The notes under the pieces were generated by a model, which saw only the letters and a list, made by a program, of their open reading frames with translations, did not search any database and was not told the DNA's origin. A stretch of DNA of 64,000 nt, taken from Paramecium sonneborni (Eukaryota; Ciliophora; Oligohymenophorea; Peniculida; Parameciidae). Shown piece after piece: positions 27,335 to 42,012 of this stretch (position 1 is its first letter; each line of letters opens with the position of its first letter). A program made the translations under genes and the position numbers. The stretch is taken from assembly GCA_905182985.1 (NCBI GenBank), contig CAJJDN010000159.1, forward strand, positions 184,921-248,920. Reading direction: 5' to 3'.

Positions 27335-28690
27335 ATGAAACAAATTGATTAAAAAGAGTAATAATTCAATGAAGTTGGCGAAGAGATCATAACAGAAATA
27401 ATTTAGAGAGTAGATAACAACTTTAAAAAATTAAATAAATTCATGTAGTAATATTCAGACAAATAAGTGATTTTATTATGTGGTAATACTGGAGCTGGAA
27501 AGAGTACACTCTATAATTGGCTTTTAGGAGCAAAATTCGAAATAAATGAAGGTTATTTAGAAGTAATCCAAACTCATGAAGATATGTATGTATCGAAAAT
27601 TGGATCGACATCTACTTCAATTACATAAACTTCAATTTATGCGTATATTTAAGAATTGGATCATGTTCTTATAGATTTACCTGGATTTGCAAGCACTATT
27701 AGTGATTATCATAAATTGTTTATTGATGTACTTTTTCAGAAAATAACAGAATCTTTCAATACTAAAATTGTTTATGTATTAGACAGCTCTTCAAAAGTAT
27801 TATAAAATAGAGGAGCAGATTTTATTTAATTCATCTAATCTTCTTTAGGTAATAATTAACATTCTACTCAAAAAATAAATTTTATTATTAATCAATATAA
27901 TGAAGATGGATCAGATGAAGATTAAATTAATAGAGTTAGATAATAACTAAGTTCAAGAAATGAATTTAAGGCAGGATTGCCTAAAAATATATAAATTGTA
28001 AGAAAAATAAAGAATCAAGAAATGATTGATTAAGTTTTCTCAATTAAAAAAAAGTAAGATATTATCTAAAGTTTAATCTAATCAGAACCAATTAAAATAT
28101 AACTTTAACATGTAACCCAATTATCAAGTTCTGATATTGTGAATAATTACTTAATGAATAAAAGTACAATTTATTTCAAAGAATTAAAAGAAAAATCTTT
28201 AAAAATTTAAGAGATGATTGATAATAAACATATATTTAAGATTACAATTCCAAAAAAGTAAGAAGAAACTAACTCTGACTCAAGTTTACCTTAAACTATA
28301 GAAAGCTTATATATGTTATATACTTGCTTAATTTCAAATTAGCCATCTGATATTAAAGACGATGAGGACTTTTAAAACTTTAAAAAAATTTTTTAATATT
28401 TTTTACGTTATTAAAGCTCTTTCAATTGCTATTTTTGTTTGAATAGTTTAGAAAATGGCGAAATTACAAGATTTAATAGCATTATTGATTATTTACAAAA
28501 AACTCAAGATAAAACCTAAACATCTAATATGAATAAAAAATTAGATTAATTTTAAATTAATCCTGAAATACCTGATATCGAATAGATACAAAAAAAATAA
28601 CATAAATGGATAAAGATTTTTGAAGATGTTTATTATTTTGTGGTTATAATTGCTAAGACAGTTTTGATCATTACTGCTAAAAAAGAATGA
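27335..28690 (+). CDS. P-loop GTPase-like protein with C-terminal membrane segment
   Basis: Intronless 451-codon gene from ATG 27335. Residues about 50-66 form the P-loop with flanking strand and helix (VILLCGNTGAGKSTLYNW, GxxxxGKST). A DLPGF motif (G3, DxxG) follows around residue 115, and IVYVLDSS then FIINQYNEDGS look like later G-domain strands. The C-terminal part is helical and lysine-rich, ending in a hydrophobic stretch (VYYFVVIIAKTVLIITA) that could anchor it in a membrane. The GKSTLYNWLLGAKF block is closely similar to the one in the gene at 58752-60794, so they are probably paralogues. Substrate and role unknown; TRAFAC/AIG1-like class inferred. Confidence 0.75.
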
Positions 28691-28783
28691 GATTATTTTT
28701 TCTAGATTTAATATATATTAAATAGAAAGATTCAATTAAAATGTAAATTTGATACCTATTTTCTATTAATAAATATAAATAAA

Positions 28784-30933
28784 TCAAAAACATAATTCAA
28801 AATTATAATCAACATTTGTAACTTCTGTTAATTTTTTTAGTGTTTCAGATACTTTGGTTTTCATCTTTTCAGGTATAGAATGTTAGTCTTTTCGTGAATC
28901 AGTTTATTTAGATTGTTCTTCTTATTTAAATACATATAAGGGATTCAATTATTTTTATTCAGTCCATTCAACAACAAATTGAATCCATTATTAATCTCCA
29001 AATGATTATCCAAATAATGCATACAAAACCATTTTTAATTCTTAAATATCAGATAATAATTTTTTATTTGAATAAGATTTTAAAATTCTTTAACATTCCT
29101 CATTTGTAGCTTATTCTAATTATTATTATAATTAAACTAGTTTTTAATTATAATCTTTTATAATATTATTTCTTTCTGAAGAAACATTTTAATTTTTAAA
29201 ATTATTTTCAATAGGTTCTGTAATTTATTAATGTTCTAAATCTTGATGTTCCCATTTAATTACATGAGCAAATTAATTTGGATTAATAGGATCAATTCCT
29301 TAAACAAAAACAGGTTTTTTAATTGAAACTTTACTTTTCTTTAACATAATTTTCACTTGATTTTTAATTTCAGAAACATTCATTTATTATCTTTAAGTAG
29401 ATATATGTTATCTTGCACTAGTAGCCCTTGATATTAATTATTAATGATTGTATTTTTAGGATAGAACTCTTGTTTCTTCTATCTCAATTTCTAATTATGC
29501 AGCTAATAATAAATAATTTTTAGATTTTTCATCTAAGAATTTTGGGAAATATTCTGGCTTTGCACTTTCATTTATTTTTCTCATGTTTTTTATAATACTA
29601 ACTAATCCTTCAGGTACTATAGAATTATTTGAATCTTAGAATTATTTTAAAAAGATATCTTTCAATAACATTTTACATCTTCTTTTCTTTTATCTCATCT
29701 CATCAAGTTCTTTTTATATTTATTATTATTTTTCACTATTTAATTACATTTATTTTTTTAATTGTGCTATTTCTCTAGTTCGTATTTTTATTTCATTATC
29801 TCTTTGATCTCTAATTTTTTAAATTATATCCATTAAATTTTTCTTTTTGGAATGAACCCCATCATTTTATTATTATTCAGGTATCCATCCTTATCTTGCC
29901 TTTTCTTCTTTAGCAAAGAACTTTCTTCTTAGATCTTGAACTTCTTCTTCAAATTAATTTAATTCTTATACTAATGTATTATTTTCAATTCTCATTTGAA
30001 ATAATACATTTTTATGCTCTTTAATCTAAATTTAAAATAATTGATAACTTTCCATTAAAGACTTAGCAGATGTAGAATTTTGTTATTATTATGGAATTTA
30101 AGTGGTTGGGAATGATGTTGGAGGTCTATTAGCATGATATTTAGCTTTTGATAAAACTACATCATAATCAATATATTAAGCTGGATTACTAAAATACTCA
30201 GTTAATCCTTTAAAGTTATTTAGTGTTCTCTATTTTAATGCATGTGACTAATCTCTAAATATTTAAGTAATTTCATCATCTATGCGTTAAATATTCCAAT
30301 TTGTTTTATGTTTTCGATTAACATTCATATCATCAAGTTTTTTAGTTACTTTTTAAAGAAGAAGACTATTTAATATTTATTTATTCATTTCAATTCTTAC
30401 TTAATCAAGAGTTTTCAAAACATTACCAGATTCTTTATTTGGTCTAAGCATTTGAAATTAAACTTAAACATCATTATTATTTTCTTCAATCTTAAAATTA
30501 GGTAACTCAACAGGCTTCATGATTTAGTTTATAATATTTGAATTTATTTAAGGTCCATGATCTAAGTTGAATTCATTTTCAATCACTTTATTATTGTTTT
30601 CATTCTATTTTACTTACTCAAATGCATAAGTCTTTTTTTTTGACATAATATTTTCATGCCATTAATCAAGTTATTCAAGAAGAGGATCATTTTAATTTTC
30701 TAATTAATTAACTTTTAGAATTACCATTCTTTTTTTAATTTTTTTTATTCTCCTCTTGTGCATCTCCTAAATCAACAACATTTCTCATTCTGATTATTTT
30801 CCTGTCTTCATATTATAAATTCATAACCTCTTTAAGCAGGATCTGTTTCTTCAAATTAATTTTAAGTTTTTGCTTTTGTTATACTTCGTTTTGGTTGGAA
30901 GGTAGATGCAGTAGATTAAGTTACTTTCTTCAT
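28784..30933 (-). CDS. Long coiled-coil protein
   Basis: ATG at 30931-30933 opens MKKVTQSTASTFQPKRSITK. A short splice near 30810 joins GYEFII to the main frame, which then runs uninterrupted for about 680 codons to TGA 28784-28786. Blocks such as MRIENNTLVQELNQFEEEVQ, then DLRRKFFAKEEKAR, and KKNLMDIIQKIRDQRDNEIK are clear coiled coil. A globular-looking block (VPEGLVSIIKNMRKINESAK, then PEYFPKFLDEKSKNYLL) follows. Such proteins are common in ciliary and basal-body scaffolds, but no named family is recognised. The divergent channel gene begins 21 bp upstream. Confidence 0.7.
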
Positions 30934-30954
30934 TGATAATTAATTATATAAATT

Positions 30955-32360
30955 ATGTCTTTAAATTTGGATCGAATAAAAAAGAAAACTCAATTAATAG
31001 ATAAAAAATTAAGAGTAAAGAGAGAAAAATCAATATTTTCAGACTCATTAGATACATTTGAAGATAGTAGAATAACATTATTTCTGCTAGAACAATATCC
31101 AATAGTCGAAATGGTTAGGTTTTATGTGATATTCATTAACATTATTATACATCATATTTTTATGACCCTTTCTGCAAATAAAAAGCTAAATATATATTCT
31201 ATAGATGCTTTTCCCTTGCTATCGTATAGTTTTCCTAACTTTAATTTCGTACAAAGTTCTGTTAAGATATAAAAAGAGATCAATGGTAATCACATCTTAA
31301 GCTGGTTAGTTTGGGAATAGAAATGATATTGATATTACCAATTCCAACACCTTTTACATAGATGATTAGAGTATATTTTAATTAACGTTATACAGGTGAG
31401 GTTAGATTTTACTACTTGAATGAAATATTAACCTATATCTTAACATTCCGAGTTATACTATTAATAAAAATAACTTTAAAATTTTCATGCTTTTACAGCA
31501 GTCAAATAGGGAGATTATGGTTCAAATATATATTCTATTTTTAGTCGAGTTTACTCTACCAATTTTGATACTGATTTAGTATTTAAGTTATGTATGAAAT
31601 ATTTGCCAAGATAGACTTTGATGGGTTTATTTTTAAGTGGAATGGTTTTATTTGGTTATAGTTTAGAGTTAGCAGAGAGAGCTTTTTATAGAGATGATAT
31701 CTAAAATAGTATACATAGAGTGATGTCATCATTGTGGGTAACTCTAACAACAATAGCAACAGTTGGATATGGTGAATTTTATCCAACAACTGATTTAGGT
31801 CGTATATCTATGGCTATATGAGTTTTTTGGGGTGTTTCATATACATCATTATTTACAGCAATGTTAGATTCAATGTTTGAACGTTTAAATTGTGAAGAGA
31901 TGGTTTGGGCATTATTAGAAAAGACTAATGTTACAATTATTATGAAATAGATGAGCTAGGATTTACTTATCAGAATTTAAAAAATAAAAATAAAAAAGTA
32001 AGAAAAAAATAGCAACATTCACCTTTTCAAGATTCAATCAATAATTTAAGATAAATGAAAAGATAATACAGAAATATTGATGGGGAAGACTCAATGACTA
32101 AAGCAAAAAGAAAGTTTAAAGACATAACTTTTATGTTTCATGAATACTTTTAATAATTGAAGGAATTTAAACGTTTGTAGTTAATTAATACAATAAATTA
32201 TTATTATGTGTATGAATCAAAGGTAAGTTTTAGTTAGAAATAAAATTCTAATAATTTATAGACTAATTAAACAGATGATAAATAAAGTAAGGATGAGGCC
32301 TTTTTTGAGAAATTGTAAAAGGAAGAATCTAATTTATATGTAATGAAGTTTCCTGATTGA
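30955..32360 (+). CDS. SK-type (small-conductance) potassium channel, interrupted by TGA
   Basis: ATG at 30955 opens MSLNLDRIKKKTQLIDKKLR. Transmembrane-like segments follow (IFINIIIHHIFMTLS; LGIEMILILPIPTPF; YYLNEILTYILTFRVILLIK). A 25-nt intron near 31521-31545 joins QIGRL to CRVYSTNFDTDLVFKL, as in the S3-S4 region of SK channels. The pore helix and filter WVTLTTIATVGYGEFYPTTD are intact (GYG at 31765-31773). A TGA at 31819-31821 breaks the last helix (GRISMAI, stop, VFWGVSYTSLFTAMLDSMFE). Conserved-looking C-terminal helices, possibly the calmodulin-binding region (KAKRKFKDITFMFHEYFQQL), continue to TGA 32358-32360. A pseudogene or a base error are both possible. Confidence 0.75.
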
Positions 32361-32958
32361 CGATAATATATATATATATGAAATATTAATCAATTAAAAT
32401 CGATTTTAGTTATTATATTCACATTCATCCAAGATTTATGATGAATTTTTGACAGATTCTACCAATACCTAATGTTAAGTCATAATTATAAAAGTTAAAT
32501 TTAGAGGTTCTCATTATATTTTAGTTTCTTAATGAAGTTATAGCATTAGTAAGTGATAATTTAGTGATTTTTACTATTTCAAACATGCGATATAAACATA
32601 AAATTATTGAAAATATATGAAACTATATTATAACATTTACTAAGATATTATTTATTTTTTAATGATAGAGATATAGAATATTTATATTTAGAAAATCTTA
32701 AGAAGAAGAACTTTCATTATGCAAGATTGATAGAATAGAATAATTATTCAATAGAAAGATGAATAGAATAATTATTCAATAGAAAGATGAATAAAATAAT
32801 TATTCAATAGAAAGATGAAAGACTTCAATAAGATAGTTAAGAAATTGCAGGAAAAATATAAAATTCAAAGGGAAAGAAATAAAAAAACAATAATTAATTT
32901 AAGAACAATAGAAGGAAAAACATATTAATGTATTTGATTAATAATAATTATTTTTACT
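32361..32958. other. Intergenic spacer with 28-bp tandem repeat
   Basis: About 600 bp between two plus-strand genes. Apart from the triple tandem repeat at 32733-32816 I see no gene. Confidence 0.6.
32733..32816. repeat. Tandem repeat, three 28-bp units
   Basis: Units 32733-32760, 32761-32788 and 32789-32816. The first two are identical and the third differs by one base. Each contains TAATTATTCAATAGAAAGAT. Confidence 0.9.
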
Positions 32959-33779
32959 ATGATTCTATTTTATATCCTATTAACAATAGGTTAGGCTTCT
33001 TTTTAAGGTGATCGAATTAATAAACAAGAATTTGAGAATCTTGTTAATAGTGATTAGGATGTAAAAATAATTTGTGAATATAGTTATTACTCTTAATTAT
33101 TAAGGATGATGAAATGATTACATTATGGAATGAATTATATCAATAACATAGTGATTCTATCTTTATGGGATTTATTGATTGTAGAGAAGCACATGATTTA
33201 TGTTCTGAATTGAATATAGAGAGCACACCTTAATTAGTTTTTGTTGATAAAGCAGCAAAAGCATTAATATATTTTGATGGGGAAATGAATTCAGACTCAA
33301 TATAAAAATGGTTGATTGGTGATCATGATCATTCTGAAGAAGAATATGAAATCTATATAGAAGTTGATTAACCAAAAATCAATGAAAATATTTAATGGGT
33401 TACTGATGTTGAGAATGATGATATTAATGTAGATGATAATGATTAGAATAATAATAAAGAGTTATTTGAAATTGATTATCATAATGATTATCATTCAGAT
33501 AATCTTGAAAAAATAAAATATGAAGAATTACAATAATTAATCTTACTTAATGAATAACTCTCATATAAAGCTGATAAGTTTAAAAGAGAAATTGATTTAA
33601 TGAAACATTAAACTAATATGCTCAATACATCATTTATGATTGAATTAAATAGATAAGAAACTTCTATAAATTTTACAATATATCTCTATTCATCAGGCAT
33701 GATAGCATTAATATGTGTTCTAATTACTTGGAAGAAAATAAATGTTCTTAAAAAGAAATAGTCAATTCTAGTGTAATGA
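32959..33779 (+). CDS. Thioredoxin-fold ER membrane protein lacking CxxC
   Basis: ATG at 32959 opens MILFYILLTIGQASFQG, a good signal peptide. A 23-nt intron near 33060-33082 joins VNSDQD to LLLLIIKDDEMITLWNELYQ. The thioredoxin core is recognisable from FMGFIDCREAHDLCSEL and the cis-Pro strand NIESTPQLVFV, but the position expected to hold a CGHC-type active site (between the first strand and WNELY) has no cysteine pair. An acidic low-complexity region follows, then a coiled coil and a C-terminal membrane helix (MIALICVLITW) with a lysine-rich end (KKINVLKKK). Probably a redox-inactive PDI/TMX-like chaperone; inferred from layout. Stop TGA 33777-33779. Confidence 0.65.
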
Positions 33780-33815
33780 TATATTTATATTTTTAATTTA
33801 TCCAATTAATTCAAT

Positions 33816-36800
33816 ATGAGTGATTCGAACAAATTTCGTATCCTTAAGTCTACTTAACCAATCCAATAAAACTAACCAGTTTGGCCAACTTAAAGATCAG
33901 ATTCTTCAAATGAAAGAATGGCCAGAATTCAAAGAGATTCACTTCCTAATTTAAAAAGTTCGTAGCTGTATTCAAGCATCTCTTACAGATAATCCTAAAA
34001 GCATAAGCCTCTATCTGAAGGAGTATTGAACTCATAAATTTATAGACATTTTATGGATCTCCACTTTTAGCATAAAATCAATTAGACATCATAGATAAAA
34101 TGAAATCTTAACCACGTAATGATTTCTATGGACAATTGAAAAGTTATGATCCCTATTAATATCCAACTCGTCTATCTGATCTCTATCTTTCACCTTAAAC
34201 ATTAAGAGAACGTAATCTTTATCATTCATATTTAAGCTACTGTTCAAGTACACATTCCTAACCAATTAAAAGAACCTCCATTATAATTAGGTAATTTCTG
34301 CTCTAATCTCTCTAAACATAATCCTAGAGATAAACTTCATAGAGGTATTCCATTAAAGTAATCTATTTTTATTATTATAAGACATGATATTAAATCACTT
34401 GCCATTTGGGTTGATCTCATGGTTTAATAAATTTTTGATAAATATTCTGATACTAAATAAATTGACTTTTATGAAGAAGTTCAAAATGTACTAACTTTAT
34501 GTTTAAAAGAATTAATTAGACAAATCAGTATTGATTGTATTGAAAGGAGGTGATGTAAATTTACAATTATATTTAGTGTCTTATTAGAAAAAATATGGAA
34601 TCAATATGTGGAAATCAATTCCACTCTCATCTATTAAGTTATTAATGAAAAGAAAGAAATTGAAAAATCTAATCTCAAATAAATCATGAAAACACATTAA
34701 TTATATCAATAAGAAATCGATAATTTTTAATTAATTATTTCCAATCATAAAGAAGAGTAATCCAAGCTTACATAAAAATTAATCAAGTTAAAAGATAATG
34801 CCAAATATCTAAAAAAAACTAATAGAAATTTACAAAACAATTTAAGAGAACTCAAATTCTAACTTAATGATAACACTATTTAAACTAAATATTTATTGAG
34901 TGAAATAGAAAATCTAAAATAATAGATATAAGAAAATGAAATTGATATCTTAAAGTTTCAATAGAAATCCTAAACTAATTATAGAATTGAATCTCCTTTA
35001 GCTAGTGATCACTCTCCACTACAATTTCCATAACCGTTAAAACTTATTCAAGCTGGTGTGCATTAATCTATTAATAATGAAACTCAAGAATTAATATAAG
35101 ATGCCTTAAAAAGTGATCCTGATACTACTCTATCAAATTTGGAAGATATTCTAATGAACTAAGCGACTGATACAAATGATTTAATTACATTAATGAATTT
35201 ATAAAAAGAGCAAACTACCTAAGCTTTTGGATTTAATACTTAACCAGAATATAAGTAAATATCCTATTAATTTTAGATCAATCCTCTTACCTGATGTTAG
35301 ACACAATGTTGTTTAAACTGATTTGACTATGAATAATGGTATTTAAAAGGAAACATAAACAGAATTACCAACTGATATTTTAGAGGATATCAAAAATGAA
35401 GAAGATTAATTAATTTAATTTTAAGAATAATTCCTATTAGCATCTGACAATTGTAAATAAAATATTGATGGAGATCAATTAGATAGTCTTGATTTAAAAT
35501 AAATTTCATCTTTTATTCTAAGTCTTGGAGATATCTTATCAAAAATGAAATAAGCAGTCTAACATTAAAGAGAATATAGAACTAGTTTATTACTTATTAA
35601 TAGTGCTTAAAAAGATGAAAATGCTAGGAATACCAACGAATTATAATTATTAGTATAATCAATTATTAAATTAGAAAATCAATAATGATAATCTTTAGTA
35701 GAATTTGGAATCAGCAAAAAATGAAATTGTAGAATTGGAAAGTCATTTAGAATTATAAGAATAAGTAAAATATTATAATTTATTAAAGATCAATTCTAAA
35801 TTAGAGAGAAAGTATAATAAAATAAAGGACAAAAAATAACAACTTATTGAAAAAACTACAAATTTAATCAATCAATTAACTAAGACATAAAAATTTACAA
35901 ATATAATGAAAAAGAAGATATAAGAAAAGAGATCAAGTGTTTTTACTTCAAAAAAATAACCTGCTACTTAATCTTAAAGTCAATTACCATCATCTTTAGA
36001 AATATCATCAAATTTTTAATAATAATTTTAATTATAAAATATTCCCTAGAATTAGATGGCTTTATCACCTGGAAGGTAATAATTAGATAGTTAATCTAAT
36101 AAAAAGTAATAAAGTATTGAAGGTTCAAATAATAGAAGTATAGAATAAGAGCATTAAGGATAATAAATAAGTATTCCAAAAAAGAAATGGAACATCTAAA
36201 TTACAAATACAGATGAATAATAAAAGGAATCTGATAATGAAAGTGATTTATCATAGTCTCAGATCTCCTTTTAATAAAGTATTTCTATTCCTTAAGATGT
36301 ATTGAATATTATTAAAAATAGGATGTTGTTTCGTAACGTAGTTTTACATCTAATAGAAGATCCTAATAATTTTAAAATCTTGCTAAGTCTCCTGGAAATC
36401 ATGTAATATAAATATAGATGTTATATTAGTAGTAATTAAATCCAAACAATGGAAATAATAGATCCAGTCTAAAATCTGCTAAAAAAAGCACTCCTATTAG
36501 TACTTCGAATACATTGAATAATGAGAATGTAAAATTGATTTCAGATACACTTAAAAAATTTTTGAATGATGAATTAGATAATAGTGATGCTTCAAGTATT
36601 GATTCATCATTTTCATCTAAGTTGGAAGCTTGTTCTAAGAAAAGATCTGATAGATAATAAAAAAAAAGGAATATTACTCAAACATAAGCTCCAAGTATTT
36701 AATTAATTAAATTTATAAGAGTTTTAAAATAGACATATTTCTGAATCCACAACTTAAATTAATTTTTAAAGATCTAAATATTTAGTTACTTTTTTGGCTG

Positions 36801-38027
36801 AACGTTTTGCTAAAAATCCAAAATTGGCAACACCAAAAATGTAAAAAATAAATGTACTGAAATTCATTTCTTAATTTTATTGTGATAAGATAAGGTAATA
36901 TCAAAATAAAAATATATCTTTACATTAAATATGTTATGAGCATTTTGTTAATACCTATGGATTCAAAAGCATGGCAGAGTAAAAATTAACTAATTTTTAT
37001 TAATCTGTATATTCTTATAGAGAGAATTTTAGAATTAATCTTTTTGGAAGGTATAAATAGATAGATAAATAGATTTTTGGAATTGTTAAGTCCTCTTACT
37101 TTAGATGATTTAGATATTTATATTTAATCATTAAAAATTCTTGATGAAAATGAAATAGCTATTCATATGGCATCAATTGTTAATGAGAAGGGTGTGTTAG
37201 TTTCATTAGAAAAAGCTATAGCATCATTAGATATTTAACATTAATGTTTAGGATTAGAAATTAAAGATAGAATTATTAAGGAAATCCGTTCAAATACATA
37301 TGAAAGAAAGAATAAAATGTGTGTTGATGTAGACTTTTTTATAAGTAAAGTTTTAAATGGTTATCATTAATTTAAATTAACACATTAAGCTCATTTCGAA
37401 GAAGTATTTTATTCTGCTGATATGGATATGGATGGAATGATTGAATTTCAAGAATTCTAAAAATTATATTTGCATTTTGAAATTAATTAAGGAACAACAT
37501 GTAATAATAAATAAATAAGAACTCAATTTATGGAAAGATGTGATACAATATCAAATGAAAGTGGTGAAAAAGCTATGTCTTTTGATCGTTTTGTTACTTT
37601 CTCTTTAGAAAATAATATATTTTCAGAAGAGAAGTTTTCAGTAAAAAATTGAATTTTAACCATTTTAGAAATTTTCAAAAAATGTTGATCCGAATGATCC
37701 AATTAAGAATTTAAATGATCTAAAAGAGAATTGGATAAACATCTAATTATTATTAATGAGTAGAATCAACTTAAGTGAACCCAATGAAAGTGACTATTAT
37801 AAAAGTATAATTTAAAAGCTTGATTAAGTAAATTTGAGAGCTTACTCATTTAGGCTTTGAATAGTAAGGAAATGAAAGAAAGCTATTGGATTTCATATAG
37901 GATCTTAGATGTTGATACAAAAGCATTGTATTTAAATAAAATTGCAGCCGATCTTATACCAGAAGATCTACTTTATATTTAAGAATTAATGAATGAAATT
38001 TTTGATGATAATATTGATATTGATTGA
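33816..38027 (+). CDS. Giant coiled-coil protein with axonemal dynein light chain-like region and EF-hand
   Basis: ATG at 33816 (MSDSNKFRILKSTQPIQQNQ). Around 34380-34600 the block VLTLCLKELIRQISIDCIER, then LLEKIWNQYVEI, resembles the Ax_dynein_light family (p28/AXDND1: LxRQVxxxCxERGxLL). Long coiled coil follows, with Ser/Gln-rich low-complexity stretches to about 36700. After 37000 a different helical region leads to an EF-hand loop (DMDMDGMIEFQE, all calcium-ligand positions plausible) near 37420. Introns of 22-28 nt (near 34552, 35254, 37640 and 37829) restore the frame each time. Reading ends at TGA 38025-38027, about 1330 residues. A ciliary or axonemal role is inferred. Two neighbouring genes fused by my reading cannot be excluded around 36740-37000. 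Confidence 0.6.
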
Positions 38028-38195
38028 ATTACATTATATATATATTTATATTTTATTAATTACAATAATAATAATCTCATATTAAATACATATTATAATT
38101 AGTTTATTTCATAAATCTTTTTGTTATATTATAAAAAGCCATTAGTTTCTGATTTTAATCGAATTATTATAGATATTAATATTATTATTTTACTA

Positions 38196-39769
<1,574 letters not shown>

Positions 39770-40598
39770 AATTTATATATTATTATTTATTAAAACAATA
39801 GCAACATTATTAAAGTATTTTAAATTAAGTATATTTTAAAATAACCTGTTTAATTTAAATTTATTTTAATATTTTATTTCCTAGTATTTTGTGTTTATAA
39901 TATTATTTTTAAAATCAAGATTTACGAATTCTATTTTATCTATTTTTGTTTCTCTTAATTATAATTTGAAACCATCATTTGATTGCTGATTAATAATTGT
40001 TCATTTAACAACCCATCCATTAGATTATTATTAAAAATGTAAATTTTGTTATCTGTATTACTTTTTTGTACTTCTATGATATTTTCTATAAATTAATATT
40101 AAATAGTTATTATCACAATAACAATTTTTCTGGCAGAAATTACTTATCCTTTTAGACAGAAATGATATAATATTATTGATAATTGACTTTTATACATAAA
40201 TCTTTAACAAATTCTTTTATTATCCATGGGCCTTTAAATATATTAAATAAAACGAATTAAGTCTAAAAGTTTATCCATACTTTATCTTTTCGAATTTTCA
40301 GTAACTATGTTTATTTTTGATTATATGTAATATATTTTGATCATTGATATAATTGTTGATCTCTGATCATGATTTTTAAACTTTTAAATTTATGTTTTGA
40401 AAAATAAATAATTTATTTTAAGAAATAATTAAATAATGTATTTAATAAAAATTAAAAAAAATTCTTTGAGATTTTATGAAAGATTTTAATTAATAAAAGT
40501 TTTTAATAGAAATACTTCTTTTATTCTAGGTGAATGTTTCTAATAGAAAATTTGGATGATATAAAATCACAAATAGGATATTATAATTTCAATTGAAA
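39770..40598. other. Spacer with possible small minus-strand gene
   Basis: On the minus strand an ATG at 40276-40278 (MDKLLDLIRFIQYIQRPMDN) opens a long TGA-free code-6 frame to about 39780. The stretch ENIIEVQKSNTDNKIYIFNN, followed by NLMDGLLNEQLLISNQMM, looks protein-like, but composition elsewhere is close to random AT-rich sequence. I therefore list it only as a candidate. 40280-40598 looks like spacer. Confidence 0.3.
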
Positions 40599-42012
40599 AT
40601 GAATAACTCTATAATATTGATTGGCTAAATTTCAAGTGGAAAGACAACATTATTTAATAAAATTTGCCGAGAGTATTAGTTAGTAATATCTGGAGGTTAT
40701 TAAGTGACTAAGTAATAAAGAGTTTTTAATTAATATTAGATATCCCTGCATCAAATAATCAGTATATGGTTACGGTTTTAAAGTTATTGATACACCTCCC
40801 ATAGGTTCATCAAGTGAAAAAATAAGGAATGCATAAGGAATTAAAAATGCTTTATGTGAAGGACCTCTAAATCAAATTATATTGGTTGTTAAATGGGAAA
40901 GATCAGATATTATGAAGAATTTTATAAAAAAAATGGTAATATATTTTAGAAAATATCGTAAAATAATTACAGTTGCTGTAACTCATTGGGAATTTGCTTC
41001 TGAAGACTTATCTAATCCTAATTAAGACAAACTGAAAATAATATAAAATTAATTTTCAAATGATATAAAAGTTTTTGGAATTTATTCAGTTATTTACATA
41101 TCTAGGAATGACAGTCCAGAAAGTATTTGCACTAATATAGATAATATTTTATAAAAAAGTGGATCAAAAGAATTTGTAGATATTGATATAATCGAGCAAT
41201 TTGATCTTATTGAAATTCCAGATCAGTATGAATTTGAATTAGAAATTTCAAAAGGAGAAATCGAATAGCAATTAAAATAATATTACAAATATGCTATTGA
41301 TTTAATCCTAAAATTAGATAGCTAAAAAGAAAATACACCAGTTATCTTATTTTATCTAATGCTATTTCTAAAAGAACAAGTCGAAGTATCTTTAGTTAAA
41401 TTCTAAGGAGAAAACAAATAAATTTTCAAGGAATTAGAAAGAATATATAATGATCGTTATCCAGAATAATAAATTATTTTTGATTTCAAAAAGACTTTAA
41501 TGAATGTGGTTGATCAGATGGCTGATTAAATCTCAAAAAAGTTTGAACAATCTCCAAATCAATTGTTTAATTCAATAAAAGCCTGCCCAAACTGTCATAA
41601 AATATGGCTGAAAGAAACAAACTGTGAAGAGGAACTCAAATGTGGAGATTTTTCTCTAAAAGGTGACTAACTTCTAAATTAAATCTATTCTAAAAGATAT
41701 GGATTTAAGTTAAGCAGGAATCATGTTTTAGAAGTATTAGAATATGAATAATTTTATTCTCCTAACCTCTAAACAAAAGCATACAATAAACTTCGAGAAA
41801 ATGGAAAAATGGGATGTGGCTTTAAACTAATTTGGAAGGAGTTACCAAAATTATCTGACATTTAACTTTATGCATTAATTGATCCTGGTTTTTTAGAATT
41901 ATTTTTCTAAGAAGATAAATATATTCTTGATAAATAGATTTAATTTAATAAATAATTATTGTAACGTTCCTCAAAATAATTAGAATCAATGAGAGTAATT
42001 AAATTAAATTGA
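40599..42012 (+). CDS. GTPase with C-terminal IBR-like zinc motif; altered switch II
   Basis: ATG at 40599 gives MNNSIILIGQISSGKTTLFN, with the P-loop at residues 9-16. After a small splice near 40735-40770 the switch II strand reads FKVIDTPPIGSSSE, where family members have DTPG; the conserved glycine is proline. Then ALCEGPLNQIILVVKWERSD and VAVTHWE (G4-like). A long helical linker is followed by CPNCHKIWLKETNCEEELKC and a later GCG(F), a zinc-binding pattern like an IBR finger. It is clearly a paralogue of 49139-50546, which keeps DTPG. GTP hydrolysis may be weakened; that is inference. Stop TGA 42010-42012. Confidence 0.75.

Noticed and set aside
32733..32816. CRISPR-like array
   Set aside because: Three head-to-tail 28-bp units with no spacers, in a eukaryotic sequence; a simple tandem repeat.
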